The notes under the pieces: generated by a model
What the model was told of the DNA's origin: nothing
What the model saw: the letters and a program-made list of their open reading frames with translations, nothing else
Database searches by the model: none
Assembly: GCF_000152985.1 (NCBI RefSeq)
Contig: NZ_CH672395.1
Coordinates: 2,879,195 to 2,943,194, forward strand
Direction of reading: 5' to 3'
DNA: 64,000 nt
Source: Leeuwenhoekiella blandensis MED217
GTDB taxonomy: Bacteria; Bacteroidota; Bacteroidia; Flavobacteriales; Flavobacteriaceae
Shown: positions 9,240 to 18,645 of the stretch, one piece after another
Numbering within the stretch: position 1 is the first letter of the stretch
Layout of the letters: the number at the start of each line of letters is the position of its first letter
Translations under genes and position numbers: made by a program

Positions 9240-12200
9240 TTAGTTATTTCCTTCCTCTAAAGAAGAATTGGTTTTAGATTCTGCAGCTTTAATACGGGTA
9301 AGTTCTTGTTGCGCTTCAGCAACAACTTCAGGATAATCTGTAAAATTGGTGATCACGTTATCTAATATATAAGTCGCTTGATACGCGTCATCCAACTCAT
9401 AAAAGTTTTGAGCCATCAAGACCAAACCTTTTGCTCCGTACTCTTTATAACCACTATAATCTTTAGCCAGCTTTTGTACCGATGCATTAGAACCGGTATA
9501 GTCAGCGTTCTTGTTCTTAAAATACGCATCGTAGTACAAGGCTTCTGCGGCTAAGGCACCAGTTGCAATTTTTGAAACTTCGCGATAGGCTGCGGCTGCT
9601 TTATTCTCATCACCGGTTTGCATTGCGCTACGCGCGATAATCACCTGCGCATCACTTTTTACATTATTATCGATTTTGGAATTCGCCAATACTTTATCGG
9701 CATAACTTACAGCATTGGCATATTGCTGCAACTCGTAATAGGATTTCATCAAGTTACTTTGTGCAAAAATCACGTTCTGTGCACTATCCGCTTCGGTCTC
9801 CAGACGTTTTAAAACAGGAACCGCATCGGCATAATTGCTTTCACTCAAATACACCTGACCCAATCGTGCCAGGGCCTGCTCGGTAAATTCGCTGCGTTCT
9901 TTGTCGATCACATATTTATAATGCGACTTTGTTTTTGCATATTCATTCTGACCAAAATAAAGCTGACCTAAGTAAAAATGTGCTTCCATCGCACGTTGTC
10001 CGTTAGGGTATTCTCTCAGGTATTTTTCGAAATTCTGAATTGCTTGCGCGTTGTTGCTTCCTACCAATTGCTGCTCTGCAGAAGAGAAAGCCGCATCGTC
10101 CAATTCTGAATCTTCAACCGAAATATAATCTAGGGTATTGGCCCATCTTCCGTATTCATCAACCTGACCTTTGTCTATATAAATTAGTTTTGCTGAAGCT
10201 ACCGCCTGCACACCCTCAGGCGTTCCCGGGTAATCTTGAGCTACACGCTTGAATAAATTCAATGCCTGATCGCTTCTACTGGTATTGTCGTAAATAAGCG
10301 CTTTTTTAAGCTGGGCTTTTGCTGCGAACTTGCTCTTTGGAATCTCACGCACCAGACGATCGTAGGCCTGAATACCACGCTCATTATCACCTGTAGCAAC
10401 GTAAGTGTTTCCTAATTCATACAAAGCATCATCTCTGTAGCTCGACTGTGGAAAAACGTTAGCAAAATTGCTTAAGCCTTCGATCTTTTGCGCGTTGCGA
10501 TCTACAAAACCGTAGCTTATCGATTTCTGAAAAGTCGCATAGTCTTTATTTCCACCAGGCATTGCGATAGCGGCATTGTAAGCTTCCATCGCCGGCCAAT
10601 ACTCACTTTCAATAAAATGGCTATCACCCAGACGCATATAGGCATCCATCTTTCTCACATTATCATCCGTTCCCGATTGGGTAAACTGACTAAAGTATTT
10701 TGTCGCCTGATTGTAGTTTTTCTTTTTGAAATAGGCATAGCCCAAGTTGTAGGCTAGGTTGTCATATTCTGGTAACGAGCGTGCGGCGCTGTTCTGTTCA
10801 AACTGCTTAAACGTCAACAACGCATCATCAATACGGTTTATGGTGTATTCACTTTCGGCTTTCCAATATAGCGCGCGTGCGGTGAACTCCGGAGTGCGTG
10901 GTTCACTTAAAGATTTTTCAAAATTGATGATCGCCTCTTGGTAGTCGCCGTCATTATAAAGTTCGATTCCGCGGTAAAAAGCCACCTTTTGATAGGCTAC
11001 TTTATCTTCAAAATTTCGGTTATTCTCAATGAGTTCCATCGCTCCTTCATAATTCTTAGAAGTGATGTACGAGTCGATGAGTAAAGTTTGCAATTGCTGA
11101 CGCTCGGGAGTGTCAGGATATTGTTCTAAATAGTTACCAATGGCTTGCGGAGCCGGCTCATAGGCATTCCCGATCTCATAACTCAACTTGGTGTAATTGA
11201 GTCCGCTATCTTCTTTGATCTTCGGTTCAAAATCCATTTGGTAAGCATTTCTAAACGCATTTAAAGCTTCCTGCTTTTTACCGGTTTTTAAATAGGCATC
11301 AGCAAGATGGTAATACGCATTTTGAGCAACGCTGTTTTTTCCATCTATAATTTTATTGAACTCCCCTATGGCGCTGTCATAATCACCTTGCTTGTAATAC
11401 GCATAGCCCAGTTGATAGTAATCGGTGTTGCTCCAACGTCCACGTTTACCGCGATATTCTTTTAGGTAAGGAAGCGCTTCATCAAATTGTCCTAAGTTGA
11501 AATAACTCTCTCCAATGATCTTATTCAATTCAGATTGCTCGAGTCGGTTTGCAGTAGGAAGTTGTTCTTTGGCCAATTGGATCGCTTCTTCAAAATTACC
11601 TTGTTTAAAGTTTAGATCGGCTTTAAAATAACTCAGGTCTTCGCGGGTTCCTTCTTCGGCTTCTATTTCTTCAAAAAGCTGACTCGCCTCTTCATAATCA
11701 TCATTTTCATACGCCATAAAACCTTCATAATACTTCGCCTGCGCTCCGTACTTTTCAGAATTGCGCACACGGCTAAAATACACTTTGGCCTCCTGAGGTC
11801 TGTTGGTTTTTAGATGAATGTACCCCATATTGAAATTATAGCGCTCGAGCTCGCTCCAGTTCAAGCGAGACAGGTCTACTTGCTCATACCAGCGCTTAGC
11901 TACCGAATATTTCCCGTTCTCGTAGTAATAATCGGCGACATCCTTATAAGCAGAATTGCGCTTGGTACTCGTAGGATATTCTTCAACAAATTTTTGCATC
12001 GCGGCATCGGCACCACTTTGGTTGAGGCGCACCGCAGCATTTGCGATATAATACGCACAATCTCCTTTGATCGTAGGATCGTCTGCTTCCTGTTTTATTT
12101 CGTTGAAAAGTGTTTGCGCGGCGAGGTATTGTTTGCTGTTATACAGCGAGAGCGCCTTGTTGTATTTTGCCAGATCGTTTGTAAAAGCGGCAGACTGCTG

Positions 12201-12263
12201 TGCCAAGAGAAGCGGCATTGTGAGCAGTGTGAGAAGCCCTATACAGGCATATTTCTTGATCAT
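9240..12263 (-). CDS. Large exported TPR-repeat protein
   Basis: About 1007 residues from ATG 12263; the open frame continues 12 codons further but this ATG begins a good signal peptide (MIKKYACIGLLTLL...LLAQQ). Nearly the whole mature protein is tetratricopeptide-type repeats, many with the canonical W/L-G-Y-A-F-P pattern (ALSLYNSKQYLAAQTLF, YYHLADAYLKTGKKQEAL, YNLGYAYFKKKNYNQATKYF, YFGQNEYAKTKSHYKY). It ends in a charged tail. Such exported TPR proteins act as scaffolds in envelope assembly or secretion in Bacteroidota. It is larger than YbgF-type proteins, and I do not see the lipobox expected for a PorW/SprE lipoprotein. It lies directly upstream of the plugless barrel gene on the same strand. 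Confidence 0.82.
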   Translation of the reverse strand: MIKKYACIGLLTLLTMPLLLAQQSAAFTNDLAKYNKALSLYNSKQYLAAQTLFNEIKQEADDPTIKGDCAYYIANAAVRLNQSGADAAMQKFVEEYPTSTKRNSAYKDVADYYYENGKYSVAKRWYEQVDLSRLNWSELERYNFNMGYIHLKTNRPQEAKVYFSRVRNSEKYGAQAKYYEGFMAYENDDYEEASQLFEEIEAEEGTREDLSYFKADLNFKQGNFEEAIQLAKEQLPTANRLEQSELNKIIGESYFNLGQFDEALPYLKEYRGKRGRWSNTDYYQLGYAYYKQGDYDSAIGEFNKIIDGKNSVAQNAYYHLADAYLKTGKKQEALNAFRNAYQMDFEPKIKEDSGLNYTKLSYEIGNAYEPAPQAIGNYLEQYPDTPERQQLQTLLIDSYITSKNYEGAMELIENNRNFEDKVAYQKVAFYRGIELYNDGDYQEAIINFEKSLSEPRTPEFTARALYWKAESEYTINRIDDALLTFKQFEQNSAARSLPEYDNLAYNLGYAYFKKKNYNQATKYFSQFTQSGTDDNVRKMDAYMRLGDSHFIESEYWPAMEAYNAAIAMPGGNKDYATFQKSISYGFVDRNAQKIEGLSNFANVFPQSSYRDDALYELGNTYVATGDNERGIQAYDRLVREIPKSKFAAKAQLKKALIYDNTSRSDQALNLFKRVAQDYPGTPEGVQAVASAKLIYIDKGQVDEYGRWANTLDYISVEDSELDDAAFSSAEQQLVGSNNAQAIQNFEKYLREYPNGQRAMEAHFYLGQLYFGQNEYAKTKSHYKYVIDKERSEFTEQALARLGQVYLSESNYADAVPVLKRLETEADSAQNVIFAQSNLMKSYYELQQYANAVSYADKVLANSKIDNNVKSDAQVIIARSAMQTGDENKAAAAYREVSKIATGALAAEALYYDAYFKNKNADYTGSNASVQKLAKDYSGYKEYGAKGLVLMAQNFYELDDAYQATYILDNVITNFTDYPEVVAEAQQELTRIKAAESKTNSSLEEGNN

Positions 12264-12339
12264 ATGTTCTAGGTTAAGTTGCAAAAGCAGCACGTTCAAA
12301 AGTATGTTTTTTAAAAAGTGACTACTGTTAATAACGTTA

Positions 12340-12347
12340 CAAAACTA
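12340..12347 (-). promoter_or_regulatory. Candidate -7 box for the TPR/barrel operon
   Basis: TAGTTTTG on the minus strand matches TAnnTTTG and lies 77-84 bp upstream of the TPR start. No clear TTG is at the usual -33 spacing. Confidence 0.4.
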
Positions 12348-12453
12348 GGATAATTATATCTACAGTAGGCTTCTTAAAAAGAACTTCCTTTCAGGAATTT
12401 AAAGGCTTCATTCAATAGACCCTAAAGCTACTATACAAATGAAATAGTTATTG

Positions 12454-12461
12454 TACTTTTG
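12454..12461 (+). promoter_or_regulatory. Candidate -7 box for ftsE
   Basis: TACTTTTG matches TAnnTTTG, 36-43 bp upstream of the ftsE start, in the divergent region shared with the TPR gene. The -33 element is not obvious. Confidence 0.45.
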
Positions 12462-12496
12462 ACGTTAGCTAATTATCAAATATTAGAAGCTTCTTT

Positions 12497-13180
12497 ATGT
12501 CTACACCGGTTCTGCAACTTCAAAATGCCTCTATTTTTCAACGCGAAAGTCTTATTCTTTCTGAAGTAAGCCTTACGATCAATAAAGGCGAATTTGTGTA
12601 CCTCATAGGGAAAACCGGAAGCGGTAAAAGTAGTTTTATGAAAACGCTTTACGGTGATCTCCCATTACAGCAAGGCCAGGGAACCATTGTAGACTTTGAC
12701 CTGACGACTTTAAAAGAAAAGCAAATCCCATACCTACGCAGAAAACTGGGCGTTGTTTTTCAGGATTTTAAACTGCTGAATGATCGCACCGTAAAAGAAA
12801 ATCTCAAGTTTGTTTTGAAAGCCACAGGCTGGAAAAACCAAAACGAGATGGACGACAAAATCGATAAGGTGCTGGATAAAGTAGGAATGAAAACTAAAGG
12901 CTTTAAATACCCTTACCAACTTTCTGGCGGTGAGCAGCAACGGGTAGCTATCGCGCGTGCGCTTTTGAACGACCCAGAATTGATTCTTGCCGATGAGCCA
13001 ACCGGAAATCTCGATCCGCAAACTTCTGTAGAAGTTATGGGTGTTTTGCAGGAGATCAACAAAAACGGAAATACCATTTTAATGGCTACGCACGATTATG
13101 CACTGCTTTTAAAATACCCTTCCAAAACCCTCAAATGCGACGGAAATAAAATCTTTGAAGTCGTACAAAAGACGATTTAA
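12497..13180 (+). CDS. ftsE: Cell-division ABC transporter ATPase FtsE
   Basis: A 227-residue ABC ATPase, the usual FtsE length. Walker [10 protein letters not shown] is at residues 38-46, the Q-loop glutamine at 89 (VVFQDF), signature [13 protein letters not shown] from 142, and Walker [10 protein letters not shown] with the catalytic E167. The H-loop is MATHDYALL. FtsE pairs with membrane FtsX to activate cell-wall hydrolysis at the septum. No ftsX is next to it here; the partner must lie elsewhere. It is followed after 15 bp by a glycosyltransferase gene, so it may lead the polysaccharide transcription unit. A LolD-type role is the main alternative, but FYxKLL-like FtsE features ([16 protein letters not shown]) favour FtsE. 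Confidence 0.85.
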   Translation: MSTPVLQLQNASIFQRESLILSEVSLTINKGEFVYLIGKTGSGKSSFMKTLYGDLPLQQGQGTIVDFDLTTLKEKQIPYLRRKLGVVFQDFKLLNDRTVKENLKFVLKATGWKNQNEMDDKIDKVLDKVGMKTKGFKYPYQLSGGEQQRVAIARALLNDPELILADEPTGNLDPQTSVEVMGVLQEINKNGNTILMATHDYALLLKYPSKTLKCDGNKIFEVVQKTI

Positions 13181-13195
13181 TTCTAATTTCGGGAT

Positions 13196-14092
13196 ATGTT
13201 ATCCATTCTCATACCCGTCTACAATGATGCACTAGATAAACTTTTAGCCGGCTTGTCTAAGATGACCGGCGATTTGCAGATCGCTTTTGAGATCTGTATT
13301 GCAGATGATGCTTCGACAGCTAGTGAAATTCAAAAAGCAAATAAGCTACTTGCAGCGCAGCATAATTGCCGGTATACCCGATTTAGTGAAAATCGTGGCA
13401 GAACCGCAACACGCCAATTTCTTGCAACCCAAGCGCACTACGATCATTTACTCTTTCTCGATGCCGATGTGCTTCCGTTACGGAAAAACTTCTTAACGTC
13501 GTGTGTTGAACATCTTGATCAAGCTCAGGTGGTTTTTGGCGGTATCGCCTATCCTAACACACTTCCTCAAAAGGAAAATGCCTTGCATTATACGTATGGT
13601 AAAAACCGGGAGGTAAAATCGGTGTCTGAGCGTAATCAAAAAACCTATTTGGCTTTAATCAGTCAGCATTTAGTTATTGAAAAATCGGTATTCCTAAAAT
13701 GCAATCCGGCTCAAGAAAAAGCCTACGGATTGGATCCCTATTTTTCGCATCGTTTAGAGCAACAACAGGTTTCGGTTTTACATCTAGACAATCCCACCGT
13801 GCATCACGGCATTGAAACTTCGGCTGCTTATTTATTAAAAACGCATCAGGCCCTGGAGACGCTTGTTCATTTAGAAGAGCAACAGTTGATTCCGCCAGAT
13901 TATCGCCCGCTTCAGCGCGTGAGACAAGCCCTGGAAAAACGCAAACTAGCCCCCTTTTTACTTCGACAGTTTACGCGTTACGAGCATCGTATTTTAAAAA
14001 ATCTCTGCGGAAGCAATCCCAACTTAAGACTTTTTGACCTGTACCGGCTGTGCTATTATTTAAAGTTAAAGCGAGAAGATGAAACACGTTAG
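13196..14092 (+). CDS. Glycosyltransferase family 2
   Basis: 298 residues. The GT-A fold opens with LSILIPVYND and has the nucleotide-binding acidic pair IADDAS and the metal-binding DAD at residues 89-91 (LLFLDADVLP). The second half contains a basic C-terminal region (QALEKRKLAPFLLRQFTRYEHRIL). The donor sugar and acceptor cannot be inferred. It overlaps the next glycosyltransferase gene by 14 bp, indicating translational coupling, and belongs to the surface-polysaccharide cluster. Confidence 0.82.
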   Translation: MLSILIPVYNDALDKLLAGLSKMTGDLQIAFEICIADDASTASEIQKANKLLAAQHNCRYTRFSENRGRTATRQFLATQAHYDHLLFLDADVLPLRKNFLTSCVEHLDQAQVVFGGIAYPNTLPQKENALHYTYGKNREVKSVSERNQKTYLALISQHLVIEKSVFLKCNPAQEKAYGLDPYFSHRLEQQQVSVLHLDNPTVHHGIETSAAYLLKTHQALETLVHLEEQQLIPPDYRPLQRVRQALEKRKLAPFLLRQFTRYEHRILKNLCGSNPNLRLFDLYRLCYYLKLKREDETR

Positions 14093-15008
14093 TATCGTCA
14101 TTCCGGTTTTTAATAAAGAGGCGTATCTGATAGAAACCATCACGTCTGTACTCCAACAAACCTACTCCAGTTTTGAACTCTTACTTATTAACGACGGTTC
14201 TACAGACGCCAGCCTCAACATTATGCGAAGCTTTGAGGATACACGCATACGTATCATCGATCAGAAAAATCACGGACTATCAAAAACCCGGAATCGCGGA
14301 GTAGCGGAAGCCCAATACGAACTTATCGCCCTTCTCGACGCAGACGATCTTTGGTTACCTAATCATCTGAAACACCTCGTAGAACTGTCTGAAAATTTTC
14401 CTGAAGCACAGCTTTTTGCGACAGGTTATCAAGAGCTCTTCAACTCCGGGAAGACTGTAAAACCCAAATTAAATACGGCACACAAGCACCCGTATATACT
14501 CACTGATTTTTTTACCGAAAGTTTGTATCAACCCCTGATCATTCCCAGCGCACTGGCTTTTACAAAAGCAAGTTTCAACACGCTGGCAGGATTTAATGAG
14601 CAAACTACTTATTCTGAAGATGTAGATTTTTTGATCAGAGCGCATCTAGAGTTTCAAACCGCATTTCATCCTGAGATCACCTGTACCTACCGTACCGAAG
14701 TCCCGGGGCAGATCAGTAGTCAAAAGAAGAGCGAGTTGCAAGCACCTAAATTTGGTAAACTGCTACGAGCACATCCCGATCATCAATCGTTGCGCATTTA
14801 CATTCATACCAAACGCTATTTTCTCTGTATCTTTTATAAAACGGAAGGCAGAAAAGATCTCTTCAAAAAACTGAAGGCCAAACTTGATACTTCAGTATTA
14901 AATAAAAAACAACGCTTTCTGTTATATGCTCCACGCATCCTACTTGTGAGTATTAGAAAAGTGAAGATCTTCTTTTTAAAGCGCGGGATTCGCCTTACTG
15001 CTTTTTAA
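14079..15008 (+). CDS. Glycosyltransferase family 2
   Basis: 309 residues, GT-A fold. It starts VSIVIPVFNKEAYL, then the donor-binding NDGSTD and the metal motif LLDADDLW with DADD at 87-90, then EDVDFLIRAH, the usual ED acceptor/base region. The C-terminus is basic and hydrophobic (KKQRFLLYAPRILLVSIRKVKIFFL), consistent with peripheral membrane attachment. The start overlaps the previous gene by 14 bp. It converges with the ketoisomerase gene, the two 3' ends overlapping by 14 bp. Confidence 0.85.
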   Translation: MKHVSIVIPVFNKEAYLIETITSVLQQTYSSFELLLINDGSTDASLNIMRSFEDTRIRIIDQKNHGLSKTRNRGVAEAQYELIALLDADDLWLPNHLKHLVELSENFPEAQLFATGYQELFNSGKTVKPKLNTAHKHPYILTDFFTESLYQPLIIPSALAFTKASFNTLAGFNEQTTYSEDVDFLIRAHLEFQTAFHPEITCTYRTEVPGQISSQKKSELQAPKFGKLLRAHPDHQSLRIYIHTKRYFLCIFYKTEGRKDLFKKLKAKLDTSVLNKKQRFLLYAPRILLVSIRKVKIFFLKRGIRLTAF

Positions 15009-15387
15009 ACTGGAGAAATGCTTCAAAATCCCGTATATAATCTGCTTCGATAAAAACAGCACTCGCCAGAACCAGGCAAATACCTCCACTCGAAAAATCA
15101 TGAAGCTCGCGCCAATAGCCGTTGGGAATCAATAAACCTTCATCCGGTTTATTAAGCGTGTATGTTTGGGTATTGTTCCCATCGTGAATAACCACATCAA
15201 AACTTCCCGAAAGCGCGATTAAAAATTCGTTCTGCTCGATATGGGCATGTCCACCACGAGATGCACCACTGGGCACGTCATACAAGTAGTACACCCGCTT
15301 GAATTCAAAAGGCACAATATCCTTTTCAAGCACCGAAAGGTTACCTCTTCGATCTTCTATTTTAGGGAGTTTTATACGTTCAATCAT
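14995..15387 (-). CDS. Cupin sugar 3,4-ketoisomerase (FdtA/QdtA family)
   Basis: About 130 residues from ATG 15387. It is a single RmlC-like cupin (WxcM C-terminal family): the family opening IKLPKIEDRRGNLSVLE, FKRVYYLYDVPSG, then the active-site RGGHAH with H47 and H49, and PNGYWRELHDFS. FdtA and QdtA convert dTDP-4-keto-6-deoxyglucose to the 3-keto sugar (galacto or gluco epimer), which an FdtB/QdtB aminotransferase then aminates. A DegT/DnrJ aminotransferase is encoded 4.5 kb away in the same minus-strand run, which supports a 3-amino-3,6-dideoxyhexose. FdtA and QdtA cannot be separated by eye. Its start overlaps the 3' end of the GT4 gene by 8 bp. Confidence 0.85.
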   Translation of the reverse strand: MIERIKLPKIEDRRGNLSVLEKDIVPFEFKRVYYLYDVPSGASRGGHAHIEQNEFLIALSGSFDVVIHDGNNTQTYTLNKPDEGLLIPNGYWRELHDFSSGGICLVLASAVFIEADYIRDFEAFLQFKKQ

Positions 15388-16480
15388 TATACAGTGCGTT
15401 AAGGTAGCCTTGCCATTGCGGTGCAATCTGTGCGACATCAAACTTACGAATACTCGCTCGGGCTGCAGCTTTAAATCGGTTTCTTGTGTGCTCCTCTTGC
15501 GCCAGACAATTCATCGCCTCCTTTAAAGCTTCAAAATCCTGATGCGGAACCAGAATTCCATTGGTACCGTCAAGAAGTTCGCGCGGACCGGTAGGACAAT
15601 CTGTTGAAATTACCGGAGTTCCGCACGCGAGACTTTCTAAGATCACCCGCGGAAAACCTTCAAAAGCACTGCACAAAACTGAAAATAGCGCATGGGTTAC
15701 ATAAGGTTCGGGATAATTTATAAAACCTTTAAAAACAACTTTATCGCTTATATTCAAATCTTTAGCAAGTTGCCGAAGTCCTGAAAGCATTTCGCCTTGT
15801 CCCAAAATATACAGGTCAATGCCTAGTTTTGGCAATTCACTTTTTGCATAGGTTTCAATAAGCTTATCAAATTGCTTCACCCCTCTTTGCAACCTTCCAC
15901 TCGCTAGAATATACGGATGAGTTACATCATTGGGTTCAGGATAATTTCGCTCGTAAGCAGACAACTCAATTGCATTGGGAAGTACCTTAATTTTTTCAAA
16001 ACCAAAACGTCGCTCTATGTTTTGCTTCATAGCTTCGGTAAGTACGCAGAGTTCTGCATCTTTAAAAAGTTGCTTTGCAACAACATCTGGCTCCGGAAAA
16101 TAATAGCCAAAATTAGCACTACGCACCATAAACACAACTTTAAATCCCGGATACAAATACCGCTGAATTAAAAATTCTTTTAAGGCATTGCGACGCATTC
16201 TAAAGTCCAGAACAACATCAATTTCCTGCTCGTGCAAGTATTTTTTAAAACGACGGAACCGTTTTAATTTATTGAAGATGCCGTTGGTTGCATTCTTGTA
16301 TTTTCCCAGATTGAAAAGCCTACCCGAAAATTCATAACCTATTTTATCGGTGATCGTGACGAGGTGAATCTCAAAACCAAGATCTGAAAGCATTTGGGTC
16401 AACAAAGCCGCCGAACGCTCTGCCCCACCGCCGGCAAGTGATTCAACGAGAACACAAATATTTTGAGGTTTTGATTTCAG
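15380..16480 (-). CDS. Glycosyltransferase family 4 (GT-B); non-AUG start probable
   Basis: GT-B retaining glycosyltransferase of about 366 residues. The C-terminal donor site is intact: GFPRVILESLACGTPVISTD, with the E-x7-E pair, and GRLQRGVKQFDKLIETYA. The conventional start (TTG at 16405) would begin inside the N-terminal Rossmann domain and leave out the strongly family-typical loop LAGGGAERSA, which is encoded in frame just upstream. Between the upstream in-frame TAA and that loop there is no ATG, GTG or TTG; the best candidates are CTG at 16478-16480 or an ATT a few codons later. I therefore extend the gene to 16480. The alternative is an N-terminal frameshift. The gene is divergent from the next glycosyltransferase by 37 bp. 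Confidence 0.7.
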   Translation of the reverse strand: MKSKPQNICVLVESLAGGGAERSAALLTQMLSDLGFEIHLVTITDKIGYEFSGRLFNLGKYKNATNGIFNKLKRFRRFKKYLHEQEIDVVLDFRMRRNALKEFLIQRYLYPGFKVVFMVRSANFGYYFPEPDVVAKQLFKDAELCVLTEAMKQNIERRFGFEKIKVLPNAIELSAYERNYPEPNDVTHPYILASGRLQRGVKQFDKLIETYAKSELPKLGIDLYILGQGEMLSGLRQLAKDLNISDKVVFKGFINYPEPYVTHALFSVLCSAFEGFPRVILESLACGTPVISTDCPTGPRELLDGTNGILVPHQDFEALKEAMNCLAQEEHTRNRFKAAARASIRKFDVAQIAPQWQGYLNALYND

Positions 16481-16517
16481 AGTTTACGTATCTTTTCGCT
16501 TTAAATGTAGCGCATTT

Positions 16518-17714
16518 ATGAGAATTCTTTTAGTGGGAGAATACAGCAATTTGCATAATAGTTTGCAAGCAGGCTTGCTCGCAAACGGACACGAGGTCAC
16601 ACTCATAAGTACTGGCGATGCGTTTAAGAAACTTCCTTCAGATGTGCTGATCAAGGCCAAACGCATTGAAGAAAGTCGCCTATTGCAGACGCTTAGAAAA
16701 GGAGTTTTCAAAATCACCAAATTCGATATTGCCACACTAGAAATAGGTTATCGCACGCTCGATTGGCTGGTTGATCAAACCCAATTTGATGTCATTCAGC
16801 TTATCAATGAATATCCTTTCAAAACACCCTATTTTATTGAAAGACGCATTATAAAACGCTTGCGACAGCTTACACCAAAACTCGTTATTTTAGCCTGCGG
16901 CGATGATTATATCTATTTGAACAACATTGATCAACTGACCTATCATCCTATTTTACAACACCCGGATATCGACTTTCCGTACAGCAAAAAATATTTAACT
17001 GCGGCACATAAAAAGTATCACGAATTGGTATTTGAACTGAAAGATTTGATCATCAGCACAGATCTGGATTATCACCCTATTTACAAAGGCCGAACGGATT
17101 ATTATGGGTTGATTCCGAATCCGATCAAGCTTGATAAATTCGACAATGTCAAAAATACAGCCAACAAGCGCATTGTTATTTTTCACGGCGTTAACCGAAG
17201 TAATTATTACAAAAAAGGCAATTACTACTTTGATTCCGCCTTATGTATTATTCGTCAAAAATTCGGTGACCGCATTAAACTCATTTGCGTTACGAGTCTC
17301 CCCTATGCAGAATATATTGACTCCTATCGTGAGGCCGATATCATCCTTGATCAAACCTATGCCGAAGATCAAGGTTATAATGCGTTGGAGGCGATGGCAC
17401 AAGGCAAAGTGGTATTTACCGGCGCCGGAGCTTCATTTTGTGAGCGTTATCAAGTAGCGTCCAACAGCGTAGCGATTCACACCATTCCGGATGCTAAGAA
17501 AATTGCTCAAGATCTGGAAGAACTTATTCTTAATCCCCAACGAATTGCTGAAATAGGAACTCATGCTATGCGTTTTGTTCAAGAACATCATAACTATTTA
17601 AAAGTCGCTGAGCACTATGTTAGCGCGTGGAATAGTATTAAAAGTGACGACGCAGTTTCTGCTTCATCGGAAGCTCAAAAAAGCGGTACGAAAAATAGCA
17701 AAACACAAGAATGA
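16518..17714 (+). CDS. Glycosyltransferase, GT-B type
   Basis: 398 residues. The N-terminus MRILLVGEYSNLHNSLQAGL and the C-terminal half (IVIFHGVNRSNYYKKG, EADIILDQTYAEDQGYNALEAMAQGKVVFTGAG) have the two-Rossmann GT-B layout; the second segment holds the donor-binding E-x7-E-like region. The last ~25 codons are charged and Ser/Lys-rich and overlap the 3' end of the convergent acyltransferase gene by 77 bp, so the natural stop may be a late extension. It is the only plus-strand gene between 15 and 24 kb. It probably acts in the same surface glycan pathway. Confidence 0.72.
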   Translation: MRILLVGEYSNLHNSLQAGLLANGHEVTLISTGDAFKKLPSDVLIKAKRIEESRLLQTLRKGVFKITKFDIATLEIGYRTLDWLVDQTQFDVIQLINEYPFKTPYFIERRIIKRLRQLTPKLVILACGDDYIYLNNIDQLTYHPILQHPDIDFPYSKKYLTAAHKKYHELVFELKDLIISTDLDYHPIYKGRTDYYGLIPNPIKLDKFDNVKNTANKRIVIFHGVNRSNYYKKGNYYFDSALCIIRQKFGDRIKLICVTSLPYAEYIDSYREADIILDQTYAEDQGYNALEAMAQGKVVFTGAGASFCERYQVASNSVAIHTIPDAKKIAQDLEELILNPQRIAEIGTHAMRFVQEHHNYLKVAEHYVSAWNSIKSDDAVSASSEAQKSGTKNSKTQE

Positions 17715-18645
17715 GCATAAAACTCAAACTGTAGAATTGCCAATCGGCAAGTGTGATTTCAAAATGGTTCACAGCGCGTCGTGCGTATCTCAAAATAAGC
17801 TGATGCCAGAGGTAAAATCCAAAACTCAAATTGCCTAAAAAAAGAAACACCGGTTTTGAAAGCAGTTTTGACAACGCACCTTTCTGCTGTGCAAAAACTC
17901 CGATCACGGCCAACATCGGCAACCCGTAATACACAGAATATCTTAGGACTTTCGGAAAAAGAGCTGCGGAAGAATAAAAGATCACGAGCAATGCAAGCGA
18001 CCCAATTTCATACCAAGTGAATCTCGAATCGAATTTTCCGAAGGAAGCTTTTTTTAGGAGCTGAAAAAGCAACATTCCTAAAGCAAAATCAAAAATTCGC
18101 AATAACGGATTGATGTAGAAAAACCAGTGCTGCAATTCCTGAGGAACGATATACATCAAACTTAAAATGAGTAGAAAAAATAAGCCGAAAACTCCATAAA
18201 TGATTCGATGCGTATATTTTCTGAACCCCCATAACAACACGGGAAACAGCGTGTAAAAAAAGAATAGATCTGAAATACTCCAGCCCAAACTGTTGAATGC
18301 AAAGTAATATTCGGCATTCGGGATAAAGCTTTGCAGCATAAACAAATTTGCCACAAACTGAAGCGTCCACTGTTCTGCATTACTCGCTAAAAATCCCAAA
18401 CTTAAAGGAATCGCTGCAAACAAAGTCAACACGTAAAGCGGATATAGTCTGCTCAAGCGCAATTTTAAAAACCGGCTTAAACTAATTTGCTGTTCCGCGA
18501 AGCGTTCGGCATACACATAAGACAATATAAAACCGCTTAAAGCGTAAAAAAAGGCGTGACCTAAAGCATCCTGCAGCACATTTATATGATGCAAAAACAC
18601 CAAAAACGCAAAAACAAATCGTAATGAGGCCAGAGATTTTAACAC
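17638..18645 (-). CDS. Membrane O-acyltransferase (acyltransferase family 3, OafA/NodX-like)
   Basis: 335 residues with about ten membrane segments. The family signature is at the N-terminus: LASLRFVFAFLVFLHHIN, with the R and H typical of acyltransferase 3 proteins, followed by FFALSGF-like FFYALSGFILSYVYAERF. These enzymes move acetyl or other acyl groups onto cell-surface glycans. The start is GTG (18643-18645), overlapping the flippase stop by a few bases, so the two are translationally coupled. It converges with and overlaps the glycosyltransferase gene. Confidence 0.82.
   Translation of the reverse strand: MLKSLASLRFVFAFLVFLHHINVLQDALGHAFFYALSGFILSYVYAERFAEQQISLSRFLKLRLSRLYPLYVLTLFAAIPLSLGFLASNAEQWTLQFVANLFMLQSFIPNAEYYFAFNSLGWSISDLFFFYTLFPVLLWGFRKYTHRIIYGVFGLFFLLILSLMYIVPQELQHWFFYINPLLRIFDFALGMLLFQLLKKASFGKFDSRFTWYEIGSLALLVIFYSSAALFPKVLRYSVYYGLPMLAVIGVFAQQKGALSKLLSKPVFLFLGNLSFGFYLWHQLILRYARRAVNHFEITLADWQFYSLSFMLILVFCYFSYRFFELPMKQKLRRHF

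Noticed and set aside
11814-12272. Plus-strand open frame of 152 codons opposite the TPR gene
   Set aside because: It is antisense to a clear TPR protein with repeat pattern and signal peptide; no family match and no start context.
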